DNA of 64,000 nt from CAYUVH01 sp964448135 (GTDB lineage Bacteria; Verrucomicrobiota; Verrucomicrobiia; Limisphaerales; UBA8199), in assembly GCA_964448135.1 (NCBI GenBank), contig CAYUVH010000032.1:62001-126000 (forward strand), written 5' to 3'. This document shows positions 10,635 through 17,868 of the stretch, in pieces (position 1 is the stretch's first letter; every line of letters begins with the position of its first letter). The notes under the pieces were generated by a model, which worked only from the letters and a program-made list of their open reading frames with translations, was not told the DNA's origin and ran no database searches. The position numbers were made by a program, and so were the translations under genes.

Positions 10635-11246
10635 TTAACAGCCGCGCGAGCGGCGGTTGCGATAGAGCGCGCGAACCGCAATCCCGAGTCCAAGCAACGC
10701 GGCGATCGAAGGCTCCGGCGCGGGCTGCGAAAGGAAACGGAAATTGCTCAGCGTAAAGATGCCCGCAAGTTTGCTGGGCTCCGTGTCGGTGGAAAGCAAC
10801 AGGCTGAAGAACGATCCGGCATCCAGATCGATCGAATAATCGCCGCTGGTCGCAAATCCCGGCCCGCCCGAGGCCAGCGTGTGCAGTCCGCCACCGCCGC
10901 TCGTCCACGCAATATCAGCCTCGGCCGTCGTGGAGGCGCGGGCGTCGAATTCCCAGTGGAACATCACCGTGCCGGCTTCCACCAATCCCCCGCCCAACGG
11001 ACCCTGATACGAAATACCGTCGAAGCTGTTGGTCTGCGTGAGCGGCGCATTTGGCCCGCTCAGGACCAACCAGGTGGCGGAATTCGAGAAATAGACCGTG
11101 CCCGCGTAAGGCTGCAGCAGCCAGTTCGGCGGTGCGAAGACGCCCGTGAAATTGGTCGTGTCCGCCTGGGCAACGAACAATCCCGCCGCCAGCGCGAGAG
11201 CGCCGAGCAGACCGGACTTGAGCAATTTGAACATTGAGCTTCGCAT
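10635..11246 (-). CDS. PEP-CTERM sorting-domain protein
   Basis: About 203 aa. The start at 11246 gives a typical signal peptide (MRSSMFKLLKSGLLGALALA, cleavage near AQA). An ATG at 11234 is an alternative start. The C-terminus has PAPEPS, a hydrophobic stretch (IAALLGLGIAV) and an arginine-rich tail (RNRRSRGC). This is the PEP-CTERM signal recognised by exosortase/EpsH systems. The middle part looks like a beta-rich domain of the kind common in this class and has no assigned function. It is predicted to be exported and anchored or processed at the cell surface. No exosortase gene lies in this window. The neighbour is trpS, 107 bp upstream on the same strand, and is functionally unrelated. 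Confidence 0.85.
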   Translation of the reverse strand: MRSSMFKLLKSGLLGALALAAGLFVAQADTTNFTGVFAPPNWLLQPYAGTVYFSNSATWLVLSGPNAPLTQTNSFDGISYQGPLGGGLVEAGTVMFHWEFDARASTTAEADIAWTSGGGGLHTLASGGPGFATSGDYSIDLDAGSFFSLLLSTDTEPSKLAGIFTLSNFRFLSQPAPEPSIAALLGLGIAVRALYRNRRSRGC

Positions 11247-11353
11247 GGTTAGACGAGGTTCGCCGCTAAAACGCCGCAAACGCCGTGCCAATGGGCTGTA
11301 TTAACGGGAATCAACGCAAGTCCGTCAATCCCAAATCTTTAACTGTCTCTAAT

Positions 11354-12319
11354 TCAGCTCAACCCGCAGGCCGTTTTGGCCCGGCTCAGGACTTCGCGAG
11401 CCTTGGTCCGCGCCTTCGCCGCCCCCTCTGCCAAAATCTGGTTCACGTGGTCCAGATTCGCGGCCAACTCGGCGCGTTTGGCGCGGGCCTCGGCGAAATA
11501 ATTCCAATAATTCTCGAACAACGCCTTTTTCAAGTCCCCATAACCCAGCCCCCCGGCCCGCAACCGGCTTTCCGTATCCGCCGCCACGTCCTTCGTTGCC
11601 ACCAGCTTCAACAACTGGATCGCGAGGTTTTGGTCCGCGTCCGGCTTGGGCTCCTGCGGCGTGCGGCTGTCCATCTTGATACCCATGATCTTTTTGCGCA
11701 GCGCCTTCTCGTCGCCGAAAATTTCCACGGTGTTGCCGTAGCTCTTGCTCATCTTGTCCCCATCCAAACCAGGCACCTTCGCGGTTTCGGTGCGAATTTG
11801 CGGCTCCGGAATCACGAAGGTCTCGCCGTACTGCTCGTTGAACTTGATCGCCAGATCGCGGGTGACCTCCACGTGCTGCTTCTGGTCCTGGCCAACCGGG
11901 ACCACGTTGGAATCGTAAATCAGAATGTCGGCCGCCATCAGCACGGGATAAGCAAAGATGCCGAAGTTCACCGGCAATCCCTTGGCAATCTTGTCTTTGT
12001 AGGAAGTGCAGCGCTCGAGCAACCCCATCGGCGCCAGCGTCCCCAACATCCACGCCAGCTCGGTCACCTCGGGCACATCCGATTGCCGGAAGAACACCGC
12101 CCGTTTCGGATCCAGCCCGCACGCCAGGAAATCCAATGCCACATCCAGCGTATATTTCCGGCGCAGTTCGGCGTCCCAGAGCGACGTCATGGAATGATAA
12201 TCCGCGATGAAATAAAACGCCTCGCCCCTCTCCTGTAGGTCGATGGACGGCCGCATCATCCCGAAGTAATTCCCCAGGTGCAGCGCCCCGGAAGGCTGTA
12301 TGCCGGACAAAATTCGCAT
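11354..12319 (-). CDS. trpS: Tryptophan--tRNA ligase
   Basis: 321 aa, the usual length for bacterial TrpS. It charges tRNA-Trp with tryptophan in the cytoplasm using ATP. The class I signatures are present: PSGALHLGNYFG at residues 9-20 (HIGH-type motif) and DKMSKSYGN with KMSKS at 189-193. Family landmarks such as MLGTLAPMGLLERCTSYKDK and VPVGQDQKQHVE, with spacing as in other TrpS enzymes, are also present. The start ATG at 12319 places the first motif at the expected position. It appears to be a stand-alone housekeeping gene. Confidence 0.97.
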   Translation of the reverse strand: MRILSGIQPSGALHLGNYFGMMRPSIDLQERGEAFYFIADYHSMTSLWDAELRRKYTLDVALDFLACGLDPKRAVFFRQSDVPEVTELAWMLGTLAPMGLLERCTSYKDKIAKGLPVNFGIFAYPVLMAADILIYDSNVVPVGQDQKQHVEVTRDLAIKFNEQYGETFVIPEPQIRTETAKVPGLDGDKMSKSYGNTVEIFGDEKALRKKIMGIKMDSRTPQEPKPDADQNLAIQLLKLVATKDVAADTESRLRAGGLGYGDLKKALFENYWNYFAEARAKRAELAANLDHVNQILAEGAAKARTKAREVLSRAKTACGLS

Positions 12320-13473
12320 GGCGAAACATTAGCGCGGAACCCGGAAATGGGGAAAGGAGGAAAGAACGGCCGGGTATTCTCCCGCAAAGCGGGATTCGAC
12401 GCGGCGTCCACGTTGCACGTTGCAAGTTAAGCGCGAAAAAAATGAATGAGTTGTACCTTTAGCGGAATTAGGTGTCTTTAGGTGATTTTTCACGTGTTTT
12501 GAGTGTACTTTGAGCGTCCCTTTGGAGACTTTTTGTGTCTTTTGGCGTGCTTTGGCGACCTTGGCCCTGGGCCGGCTTCAAAAAAAACGACCCTGGCAAT
12601 AGCGGGCAATAGGTGGCATTAGCTGGCTTTTGGATGGCAATAGGTGGCGGGGTGCTGGGAGTTGCAAGTTGTCCCGAGTAAAGGCCCTCGGGGCGCGCAG
12701 GTTCCAAGTTGCAGGTTGCGGTCAATGCACAGGTGGCTGCCCTTTTTGGCCTGGTCTTCAATTTCATGTTTCAGATTTTCTCCCGGCTCGATCGGGGCGG
12801 GCATTTCCAACTGGCGGCGAGCGGTCCGCACAGGGACCTGGTTGTCCTCTCGCGCTTATTAAAGCATGGAACTTGGAAAAATAATCTCCCACGGTGGGAG
12901 TTTCTCCCGTGACAGAAAGGAGAGAAACTGGTGAAAAAAGCCCGGTGAATACAGGGCCAAACGACGTTTGGCCGGCTGAGTAAAATTTGCCCGCCACGTT
13001 ACGGAAGAAGGCGGTTGGCCCGACCGCTGCGCCTGCGCCATTCTCCCACCAGGGCGCGTTCCTCCGCGAAGAAACCGGAAAGACGGGTATTTTCACCAGG
13101 GCACCATCTATTTCCGAGCGAACTAATAGGCCTTCGATCATCAAGGCAACATTGAGGAATCCGATTGGACGCTCCGACCCGCTTCCTCGCCGCGCCGTAG
13201 CGTCCTCGCGAAAGCGGATCCTCCGCCAACTCACCCACCTGCATCCCGCTCACGCCAAACCCCGTATTCATCTCCCGCTTGACAGCTTCGCCCTTCGGCC
13301 TTTTGCTGCCTGTGATGAGACCGGGAGCACAGCATCACAGGCCCACCCCCACCCCAGGGCCACTTTGTCTTTGCGCGGCCTTTACCAAACAACCAAAGCC
13401 AAACCCCGCTTACCCCCGGCCGCTGCATTCCCCGCCCAATTACCGCCAAACCACCACGACACCCCGCCTGCAA
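12320..13473. other. Intergenic region, ~1.15 kb, no credible gene
   Basis: Composition is irregular: T-rich and G-rich phrases at 12470-12660 with repeated short words (AATAGGTGGC-like). Short open frames on both strands resemble no family. Two perfect inverted repeats are visible: AGTTTCTC/GAGAAACT at 12899-12906 and 12922-12929, and GCCTGTGATG/CATCACAGGC at 13308-13317 and 13333-13342. An integrase would be expected here if this were a complete integron platform. No tyrosine-recombinase-like frame was recognised. Confidence 0.6.
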
Positions 13474-13532
13474 ACTCTGTCTTTCGACTTTGTCTTTGCA
13501 ACAATGACTTTGTCCTAATCATACTGTTGGGC
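13474..13532 (+). other. Candidate attI-like left boundary of the cassette array
   Basis: The core heptamer GTTGGGC (consensus GTTRRRY) lies at 13526-13532. It is exactly complementary to the R'' box (GCCCAAC) that closes the first cassette, so the first cassette starts at 13527. No attC-like palindrome is visible to its left. Instead there are direct repeats: ACTTTGTCTTTGC at 13487-13499, a shorter copy ACTTTGTC at 13507-13514, and a related word from about 13474. A further full copy lies at 13362-13374. Direct integrase-binding repeats next to a single core site are what attI sites show. This is suggestive only, because no integrase gene is adjacent. Confidence 0.45.
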
Positions 13533-13541
13533 ATCGCACAT

Positions 13542-14012
13542 ATGCGTACGGCAATTCTCATAGCATTCCTAACAGCAGGAACGCTCACGGGTTGCACGTC
13601 CTCAACATACGTCAGGCACCCGGCGACCTGGGTGCAGGTTGATGAGCAGTATTTCACATTCTACGCCCCACCCGACATCAAGTCCGTGCCAGCAGTTGGG
13701 ATCGATTCGCTCGTTGGCAAATACCGGTGCGACGGCATATCCTTGGAATTCGATTACGGCCCGTTTTCCGACGACTTGAAGCACTCCGAGGGTACCAACC
13801 GAATCGAGTGTGCAGAATTCATTGGCGGCTGGCAGGCCAGCGTCGTCTCCTTTCGCAACGGAGTGTATCCCGTGCCCTTTGACGATGTAGTTGCAATTCA
13901 CTTCCCGCAACTTGGCGCAGGAGGATCAAGGCTCACCATGATGGCCAGCTGCCGAACCGAGAATGAGTGCGCCACGGCGAGGGCCATTTTCCGAACGATC
14001 AGGACAAAGTGA
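13542..14012 (+). CDS. Cassette 1: small putative lipoprotein
   Basis: 156 aa. The N-terminus MRTAILIAFLTAGTLTGC has a lipobox (LTGC), so the product is probably lipid-anchored to the outer side of a membrane. The mature part has several cysteines (YRCDG, RIECAEF, ASCRTENEC) and a compact mixed fold with no family I recognise. The start lies 15 bp inside the cassette, as is typical. The frame is open upstream, but those residues are low-complexity and cross the cassette boundary, so the ATG at 13542 was chosen. The stop at 14010-14012 is 4 nt before the attC R'' box. Function unknown. Confidence 0.75.
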   Translation: MRTAILIAFLTAGTLTGCTSSTYVRHPATWVQVDEQYFTFYAPPDIKSVPAVGIDSLVGKYRCDGISLEFDYGPFSDDLKHSEGTNRIECAEFIGGWQASVVSFRNGVYPVPFDDVVAIHFPQLGAGGSRLTMMASCRTENECATARAIFRTIRTK

Positions 14013-14016
14013 ACTC

Positions 14017-14118
14017 GCCCAACCAGAGCATTGAGCCAACCGGAGGCAGCCGGTTACGTTGGTCCCTGTTTCTAAGCCAGTGGCGGCTGCCTCCTGTGGC
14101 TCATGCTCATCGTTAGCC
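14017..14118 (+). other. attC site 1
   Basis: 102 bp. The R'' box GCCCAAC is at 14017-14023 and the R' box GTTAGCC at 14112-14118. Inside, GAGCATTGAGCC pairs with GGCTCATGCTC, leaving one unpaired T (an extrahelical base). Further in, GGAGGCAGCCG pairs with CGGCTGCCTCC. This layout (paired core boxes, a bulged stem and a variable terminal loop) is that of integron attC sites folded as single strands for the integrase. Confidence 0.9.
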
Positions 14119-14131
14119 TGAGCAAAACGCC

Positions 14132-14614
14132 ATGTTTCCACAAAAGGAAAAAGGAACCTGCAAGTGCCAATGGTTCGAGCGCGCCACGGAGGACCCAAAG
14201 TGCCCAGTCGAGTTCGATGCTGAACTCAACGAGTATCATCTGGTTCGTGGTCCGAAGGACTACCAGATGATGTACTTCTGCCCCTTCTGCGGCGGCCGTG
14301 CGCCGAAGTCCCGACGTGATCGACTGTTTCACACGCTTACCGAGGCCGAGCGTGACCGGCTCGTCAACCTGACGAAAGAGATGCGCACGATCAAGGATGT
14401 CGCAGCCGCATTCGGGGAAGCGGACATCAAGAAGCCAGTCGGCATGGTTGTCACGAAGCCGGAGCGCGAGGGCAAACCTGAGACCACACAGAGCTACCCG
14501 GAGCTGGTCTACACGAAGTTGTCGGACATCGCAGACGTTCACGTCACCGTCTACCCGACGGACCACGTCGGCATTAGCTTTCAGGGAAAGCCAGTGAAGA
14601 AAAATGCAGGCTAA
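14132..14614 (+). CDS. Cassette 2: CPFCG zinc-finger-like unknown protein
   Basis: 160 aa, soluble, no signal peptide. The N-terminal half has cysteines that could bind zinc: CKC at 10-12, C at about 24 and CPFCGGRAPKSRRDRLF around 50-66. The phrase FCPFCGG.PKSRRD resembles a family of small uncharacterised proteins (DUF6980-like, from memory). The C-terminal half (TKLSDIADVHVTVYPTDHVG) looks like a small alpha/beta domain. The start is 19 bp inside the cassette, and the stop codon lies within the R'' box of attC 2, a typical cassette economy. Function unknown. Confidence 0.75.
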   Translation: MFPQKEKGTCKCQWFERATEDPKCPVEFDAELNEYHLVRGPKDYQMMYFCPFCGGRAPKSRRDRLFHTLTEAERDRLVNLTKEMRTIKDVAAAFGEADIKKPVGMVVTKPEREGKPETTQSYPELVYTKLSDIADVHVTVYPTDHVGISFQGKPVKKNAG

Positions 14615-14701
14615 CCGTTTCCTGCAGCGAACCCGGCCATCGCGTCACGGTTGCAATCGTGGCGCCCCGCAGGCCGGGTCGCTGAGCTCACCTCGTTCGG
14701 C
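14609..14701 (+). other. attC site 2
   Basis: 93 bp. R'' is GGCTAAC at 14609-14615, overlapping the stop codon of the cassette gene. R' is GTTCGGC at 14695-14701. The arms CAGCGAACCCGGCC and GGCCGGGTCGCTG pair with one extra A in the left arm as the extrahelical base. R'' is complementary to GTTAGCC, the core that opens cassette 2. Confidence 0.88.
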
Positions 14702-14716
14702 GACTAGAGCACGACC

Positions 14717-15316
14717 ATGAGCATTCTCTCGTTTTGCAGTCTGAACAGCCCGAGAGTCTGGGCACTCGCGGCGGCACTTTCCGTTTGCGCGTTCGGGCCG
14801 ACACTTGCGGGGTGCTCCCGTAATTCGTCAAGAGCCGCTCAGGAAGCCGATAGGCTGATGGACCGAGCGTTTCAACAATATGAATCGGGTTCCTTTGAGT
14901 CGGCATCCAACGCTCTGTTCGCGTACACCGCTTACCTGGACGCAAATGAGGGGCGTTTGGCTTCCTTCCGCGATTACGGTGCGGTTGATCTCAAGGGTAA
15001 TGATGTTCCATTCCCCGTCAGTCGCGACATCCCCGCGACACAGCTTGCCCCTCGCTCGATGCTGGCCTGCATGATGATTTACACTGGCAACACCAACGAG
15101 GCGTTGCGTCATCTCTCACGGGCTTACAAGTATCACTTGCAGATGTGGGCGCGCGCGCAGAGCTCCCCCGTCCAGCGAGCGGATTACGTGCAGTTCCTTC
15201 TCGACGCACGTGCGAAGATTGACGTAAAAGCGGGGGCAGCGTGGAAAGCGCAGTATGGCCTCGATACGAATACCGTCAACGGGATCGTCGCGGAGTGGAG
15301 CAAGAGCAATGACTAG
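14717..15316 (+). CDS. Cassette 3: putative lipoprotein with TPR-like helices
   Basis: 199 aa. A hydrophobic signal segment at residues 13-32 ends in LAGC (lipobox), so an envelope lipoprotein is likely. The mature chain is mostly helical with TPR-like phrases: ADRLMDRAFQQYESGSFESA at ~45-64 and YTGNTNEALRHLSRAYKYH at ~120-138. The second half carries a YVQFLLDARAKI helix. The start is 21 bp inside the cassette and the stop is 3 nt before R''. It resembles tetratricopeptide-type scaffold lipoproteins, but no specific function can be given. Confidence 0.75.
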   Translation: MSILSFCSLNSPRVWALAAALSVCAFGPTLAGCSRNSSRAAQEADRLMDRAFQQYESGSFESASNALFAYTAYLDANEGRLASFRDYGAVDLKGNDVPFPVSRDIPATQLAPRSMLACMMIYTGNTNEALRHLSRAYKYHLQMWARAQSSPVQRADYVQFLLDARAKIDVKAGAAWKAQYGLDTNTVNGIVAEWSKSND

Positions 15317-15319
15317 CCC

Positions 15320-15420
15320 GCCGAACCAAAGCGTGGAGCGGATGGGAGCCAGCCGTTCAGGTCAGCTCCAATTCGTGCGTCAACGGCGGCTGGCTCCCGT
15401 CGCTCACCTTCGCGTTCGCC
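15320..15420 (+). other. attC site 3
   Basis: 101 bp. R'' is GCCGAAC at 15320-15326 and R' is GTTCGCC at 15414-15420. The stem GAGCGGATGGGAGCCAGCCG pairs with CGGCTGGCTCCCGTCGCTC with one extra G on the left arm. R'' complements GTTCGGC, the opening core of cassette 3. Confidence 0.88.
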
Positions 15421-15756
15421 AACCATGCGAGCAGCGCGAGCCAAACTGAAGTCCTGTAAGGACGATGCGATAATAGCCCAGGGCAAAGTGAGTCACCGAA
15501 CGCCGCCCTGGGTAAGCGCACCCCCAAAAACCTTTCCCCTCTCCTCTTTCCGTCCCGCTCCGGGCGGGACGGAAAGAGGAGAGGGCTGGGGAGAGGAGGC
15601 CCCCTTCTTCCAGCCGCAGGACATCCCATGCGTTGACCCGACGCCCAAGGCGTCAGATATTCAGACCATGGCGAACAAGGCCACTTCACTCGACGCCGCG
15701 ATGACGTTTCTGTTTCATATTGCAAGCCACTGGCGCGGCGCCAGTGAGTGCTTTCG
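15415..15756 (+). other. Cassette 4: apparently non-coding cassette with hairpins
   Basis: 342 bp bounded by attC 3 and its own attC 4. The only plus frame that crosses it runs through the attC and out of the cassette and is low-complexity, so no gene is called. It holds CCCAGGGC/GCCCTGGG arms at 15477-15484 and 15505-15512, and a perfect 20-bp inverted repeat at 15538-15557 and 15565-15584 with a 7-nt loop. Both resemble short interspersed repeats I recall from PVC genomes. Such a cassette might act as a terminator, promoter or small RNA unit. Confidence 0.7.
15538..15584. repeat. Perfect 20-bp hairpin inside cassette 4
   Basis: The left arm (15538-15557, starting CCTCTCCTC) and right arm (15565-15584, ending GGAGAGG) are exact reverse complements around the loop CTCCGGG. 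GC content is high and no T-run follows directly, so it is a strong structural element rather than a textbook terminator. It could block transcriptional read-through between cassettes. Confidence 0.8.
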
Positions 15757-15762
15757 TTCGGC
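15670..15762 (+). other. attC site 4
   Basis: 93 bp. R'' is GGCGAAC at 15670-15676 and R' is GTTCGGC at 15756-15762. The arms CACTTCACTCGACGCCGCG and CGCGGCGCCAGTGAGTG pair with one extra T on the left arm. R'' complements GTTCGCC, the opening core of cassette 4. The R' box opens cassette 5. Confidence 0.88.
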
Positions 15763-15768
15763 CGAGTC

Positions 15769-16590
15769 ATGAAGATTATTGTCCACGACTCCAAATCTCC
15801 TCTGGGCTTCGCCACCAAAGGCGGAGGCTCTTGGGATGTCTGGGACCGGTTCATAACGATCGAAGGCAAGGACGCTTACCACATTGGCAATATCTGCGGC
15901 ACCTGCTCTTTCTTCTTTCAGCGTTGCGATGGAGCAAACAAGAGCCTTAACCCGCGCGATCTTCAGGAGCAACTTACAACCGGGCTCACCGGACTGACAG
16001 ATGCTCAAGCCACTGCGCTTTCGGAGTTGCTCCCAGACGGCAACTACGAGGCTACACTCCTCCGCCGGACTCCCCGCTTGGTGGCACCAGGAGAGAGTGG
16101 CGATTACTTCTGCTGCGAGCAGCCGGCACTTTGGGGGATCGACGGTTTTTGGGGCCTGCCTCACAATCCGCGTACCAAGTACTACCGAGGAGCGGACAGG
16201 TCGCTTGGTGATGGCGCCTACCTGTACGAGTTTTTGATTCCGATGTTCCCTGACAGTTGGTGCGACGCCAAGCGCGTCTCGGAATTTGAAGGTCATCTGC
16301 AGGAGGGAAGGCACCCGACCGCACTTGCGATTTCAGTGCTCGACATCAAGCAGCCCGCCGATTTGGATGGGGATTCATCGGTCACGTCTCACTGGTGTTT
16401 GGCGCACTACATCATTGATGGGCACCACAAGATATTTGCTGCTTCGCGCAGCAAACGACCCGTTGGATTGCTGTCGATTCTTGCTCTGGATCGAGGTGTT
16501 TCCTCCGCCCAAGAGCACGCAAAGCTCATCGCCGCACAGAAAGTCGAACCAGACGGTGCAGCGAAAGGGAGCCTTCCAGTTGTTTATTAG
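15769..16590 (+). CDS. Cassette 5: unknown protein with a HYIIDGHHKIFAA motif
   Basis: 273 aa, soluble. The start ATG at 15769 is 12 bp inside the cassette opened at 15757; a start at 15748 would cross the core site. Cysteines cluster at CGTCSFFFQRC (~44-54) and FCCEQP (~117-122). Near residue 220 the phrase HWCLAHYIIDGHHKIFAASR is reminiscent of the DGHHR-type loop of ParB/sulfiredoxin-like nuclease folds, but this is only a visual likeness. No closing attC with the expected R'' (GCCGAAC) was found downstream. Function unknown. Confidence 0.75.
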   Translation: MKIIVHDSKSPLGFATKGGGSWDVWDRFITIEGKDAYHIGNICGTCSFFFQRCDGANKSLNPRDLQEQLTTGLTGLTDAQATALSELLPDGNYEATLLRRTPRLVAPGESGDYFCCEQPALWGIDGFWGLPHNPRTKYYRGADRSLGDGAYLYEFLIPMFPDSWCDAKRVSEFEGHLQEGRHPTALAISVLDIKQPADLDGDSSVTSHWCLAHYIIDGHHKIFAASRSKRPVGLLSILALDRGVSSAQEHAKLIAAQKVEPDGAAKGSLPVVY

Positions 16591-16604
16591 ACACCGCTCG
16601 GGAG

Positions 16605-16865
16605 ATGTCGAACAAATCGTCAGCGGAGGCTAGACGGGAGCAGACAGAGCGGGCCTTGATTGGGGGCTTGAACACAACATCCCGCACGGCGGCTGATGCC
16701 CGAGGGCGAGTCGGGATTCCGACAAGCATCTTCGAGCCTGCAATGAACGAACCTGCCCTCGTATTGTCGAATCAAGAGCGGCTGATTATGAACAGCTCAC
16801 GCATCAGAGGACCGGGGAACTGGCGGCTTGGACTTACGAACCACACCTCGCCTACAAATCCATGA
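16605..16865 (+). CDS. Possible small gene coupled to the next gene
   Basis: 86 aa, polar (starts MSNKSSAEARREQTE), no recognised family. Its stop overlaps the next start in an ATGA arrangement (16862-16865), which often marks translational coupling. Against it: no clear ribosome-binding site, a weakly structured sequence and the lack of relatives I know. It begins 14 nt after the stop of the previous gene. Confidence 0.35.
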   Translation: MSNKSSAEARREQTERALIGGLNTTSRTAADARGRVGIPTSIFEPAMNEPALVLSNQERLIMNSSRIRGPGNWRLGLTNHTSPTNP

Positions 16866-17524
16866 ATACGGCACCAAGAATGTTCTATCTCGGGCTTGTG
16901 GTGCTAGCAGTTGTCGTTGCAGTTGCAACCATAGGCACGCTAAACAGCAGAGCCCTTCTAAAGGAATCCCACCGAGAGTGTGCTGAGCTAAAAGCGCAGG
17001 TGGAGGCACGTGAGCAAACCATTTCGCAATTGCAGATTAAGTTGGCTAACGAGCAAAACCTTGAATCCATTCCCCGTTCCGCCTCGCTGCCTGCAGGTAG
17101 CGAGGCCTTGTTGGAACTGCGCCGCCGCCTTGAAGAACTGGCTGTCCAACAGACTAACATTCTAGCCCTCGTTCAGAGACTGGCTCTAAGGGATGGGTTT
17201 GTGGAATCGGGTGAACGGAGGCTGCAAGGACAGGAAAAGGTGGTTGCTTCGTTAGAGGCAGATGCGGCCGTACAACAGCAGAAGCTAAATGCCGCAAAGC
17301 AGAAAGTTGAGCAGTTGGTCCTCAGCCTACAGGTTCCAGATGATGTGGCGTTGATGGACGCTGCCGCCGGCCTAGATGTTCCCGGCCTAAAGAAGTTCTG
17401 GCCCTATTTTGAAGCGAAGCGAGAACGTGACGAAATCCAGAGATTCATCAGTATAGCCAAGATAAAAGCTGAATCTGAAAGGCTGGATTTGGAAACTGAA
17501 GCGGCCAAACATCGTTCACAATGA
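16862..17524 (+). CDS. Membrane-anchored coiled-coil protein
   Basis: 220 aa. One transmembrane segment at residues ~8-28 (FYLGLVVLAVVVAVATIGTL) is followed by a long, heptad-rich helix up to about residue 160 (for example LKAQVEAREQTISQLQIKLA and LEADAAVQQQKLNAAKQKVE). It ends in a charged helical tail (KRERDEIQRF). It is likely a bitopic inner-membrane protein with its coiled coil outside or inside the cell; topology cannot be decided. The start overlaps the preceding small frame by 4 nt. There is no enzyme motif. It lies next to cassette genes but without its own recognisable attC. Confidence 0.7.
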   Translation: MNTAPRMFYLGLVVLAVVVAVATIGTLNSRALLKESHRECAELKAQVEAREQTISQLQIKLANEQNLESIPRSASLPAGSEALLELRRRLEELAVQQTNILALVQRLALRDGFVESGERRLQGQEKVVASLEADAAVQQQKLNAAKQKVEQLVLSLQVPDDVALMDAAAGLDVPGLKKFWPYFEAKRERDEIQRFISIAKIKAESERLDLETEAAKHRSQ

Positions 17525-17559
17525 CACCGCTCCCAAACGTCACGCTTCAGCCAACAGCC

Positions 17560-17723
17560 GTCCAAGTGTCGTCCAAGTGTCGGTTCTCACTATTTACACC
17601 TTTTCCACCGACTTGGACCGAGTCGAACTTGGGAAACTAGCTCTTTGTGTCGACACGGCTGGCCTTTTCATTCCGCGAGTTAACAAGTACATCTTCTCGC
17701 GTCGACTCCATGCGCTGTCACCT
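17560..17723. repeat. 165-bp interspersed repeat, copy 1
   Basis: It begins GTCCAAGTGTC and ends CGCTGTCACCTA. It matches copy 2 at 18797-18961 with about 14 differences and one 1-nt indel (roughly 91% identical by eye). It contains an internal palindrome GTGTCGACAC and arms GTCCAAGT/ACTTGGAC. Copies 1 and 2 are in the same orientation and flank the NlpC/P60 gene. Confidence 0.88.
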
Positions 17724-17868
17724 ACCTGACCTCCATCCCTGACACGTGGCCGGTGAGGGCTGACACTTGAGGACCGAACCTTTGGGCGTGGGCGGAGCGC
17801 ATGAATCCCGCGTGACCGGGCTTGAGTCGCACGGTCTAATGATTTTGGTGCCAGCAATGTGAAAGCCG

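Larger units (their letters stand above)
13527..15756 (+). mobile_element. Integron gene-cassette array (four complete cassettes, start of a fifth)
   Basis: Cassette limits follow from the crossover point G^TT in each core box: 13527-14112, 14113-14695, 14696-15414 and 15415-15756. In every cassette the R'' box is the exact reverse complement of the core formed by G plus that cassette's first six bases: GTTGGGC/GCCCAAC, GTTAGCC/GGCTAAC, GTTCGGC/GCCGAAC and GTTCGCC/GGCGAAC. This is the rule for circular cassette intermediates. Cassettes 1-3 each hold one plus-strand gene starting 15-21 bp inside. Cassette 4 seems to be non-coding. A fifth cassette opens at 15757. No intI is seen, so this could be an attC cluster lacking integrase or part of a longer integron. 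Confidence 0.9.

Noticed and set aside
12468..12767. 99-codon minus-strand frame
   Set aside because: Low-complexity, proline- and lysine-rich, no ribosome-binding site or family resemblance.
13308..13342. 10-bp perfect inverted repeat as another attC
   Set aside because: It is more than 180 bp from the core GTTGGGC at 13526 and lacks core boxes at its ends.
12987..13541. N-terminal extension of the cassette 1 gene
   Set aside because: The extra residues are low-complexity and cross the cassette boundary; the lipoprotein signal begins at 13542.
15425..15772. 115-codon frame in cassette 4
   Set aside because: It reads through hairpins, through attC 4 and into cassette 5; composition is that of repeats.
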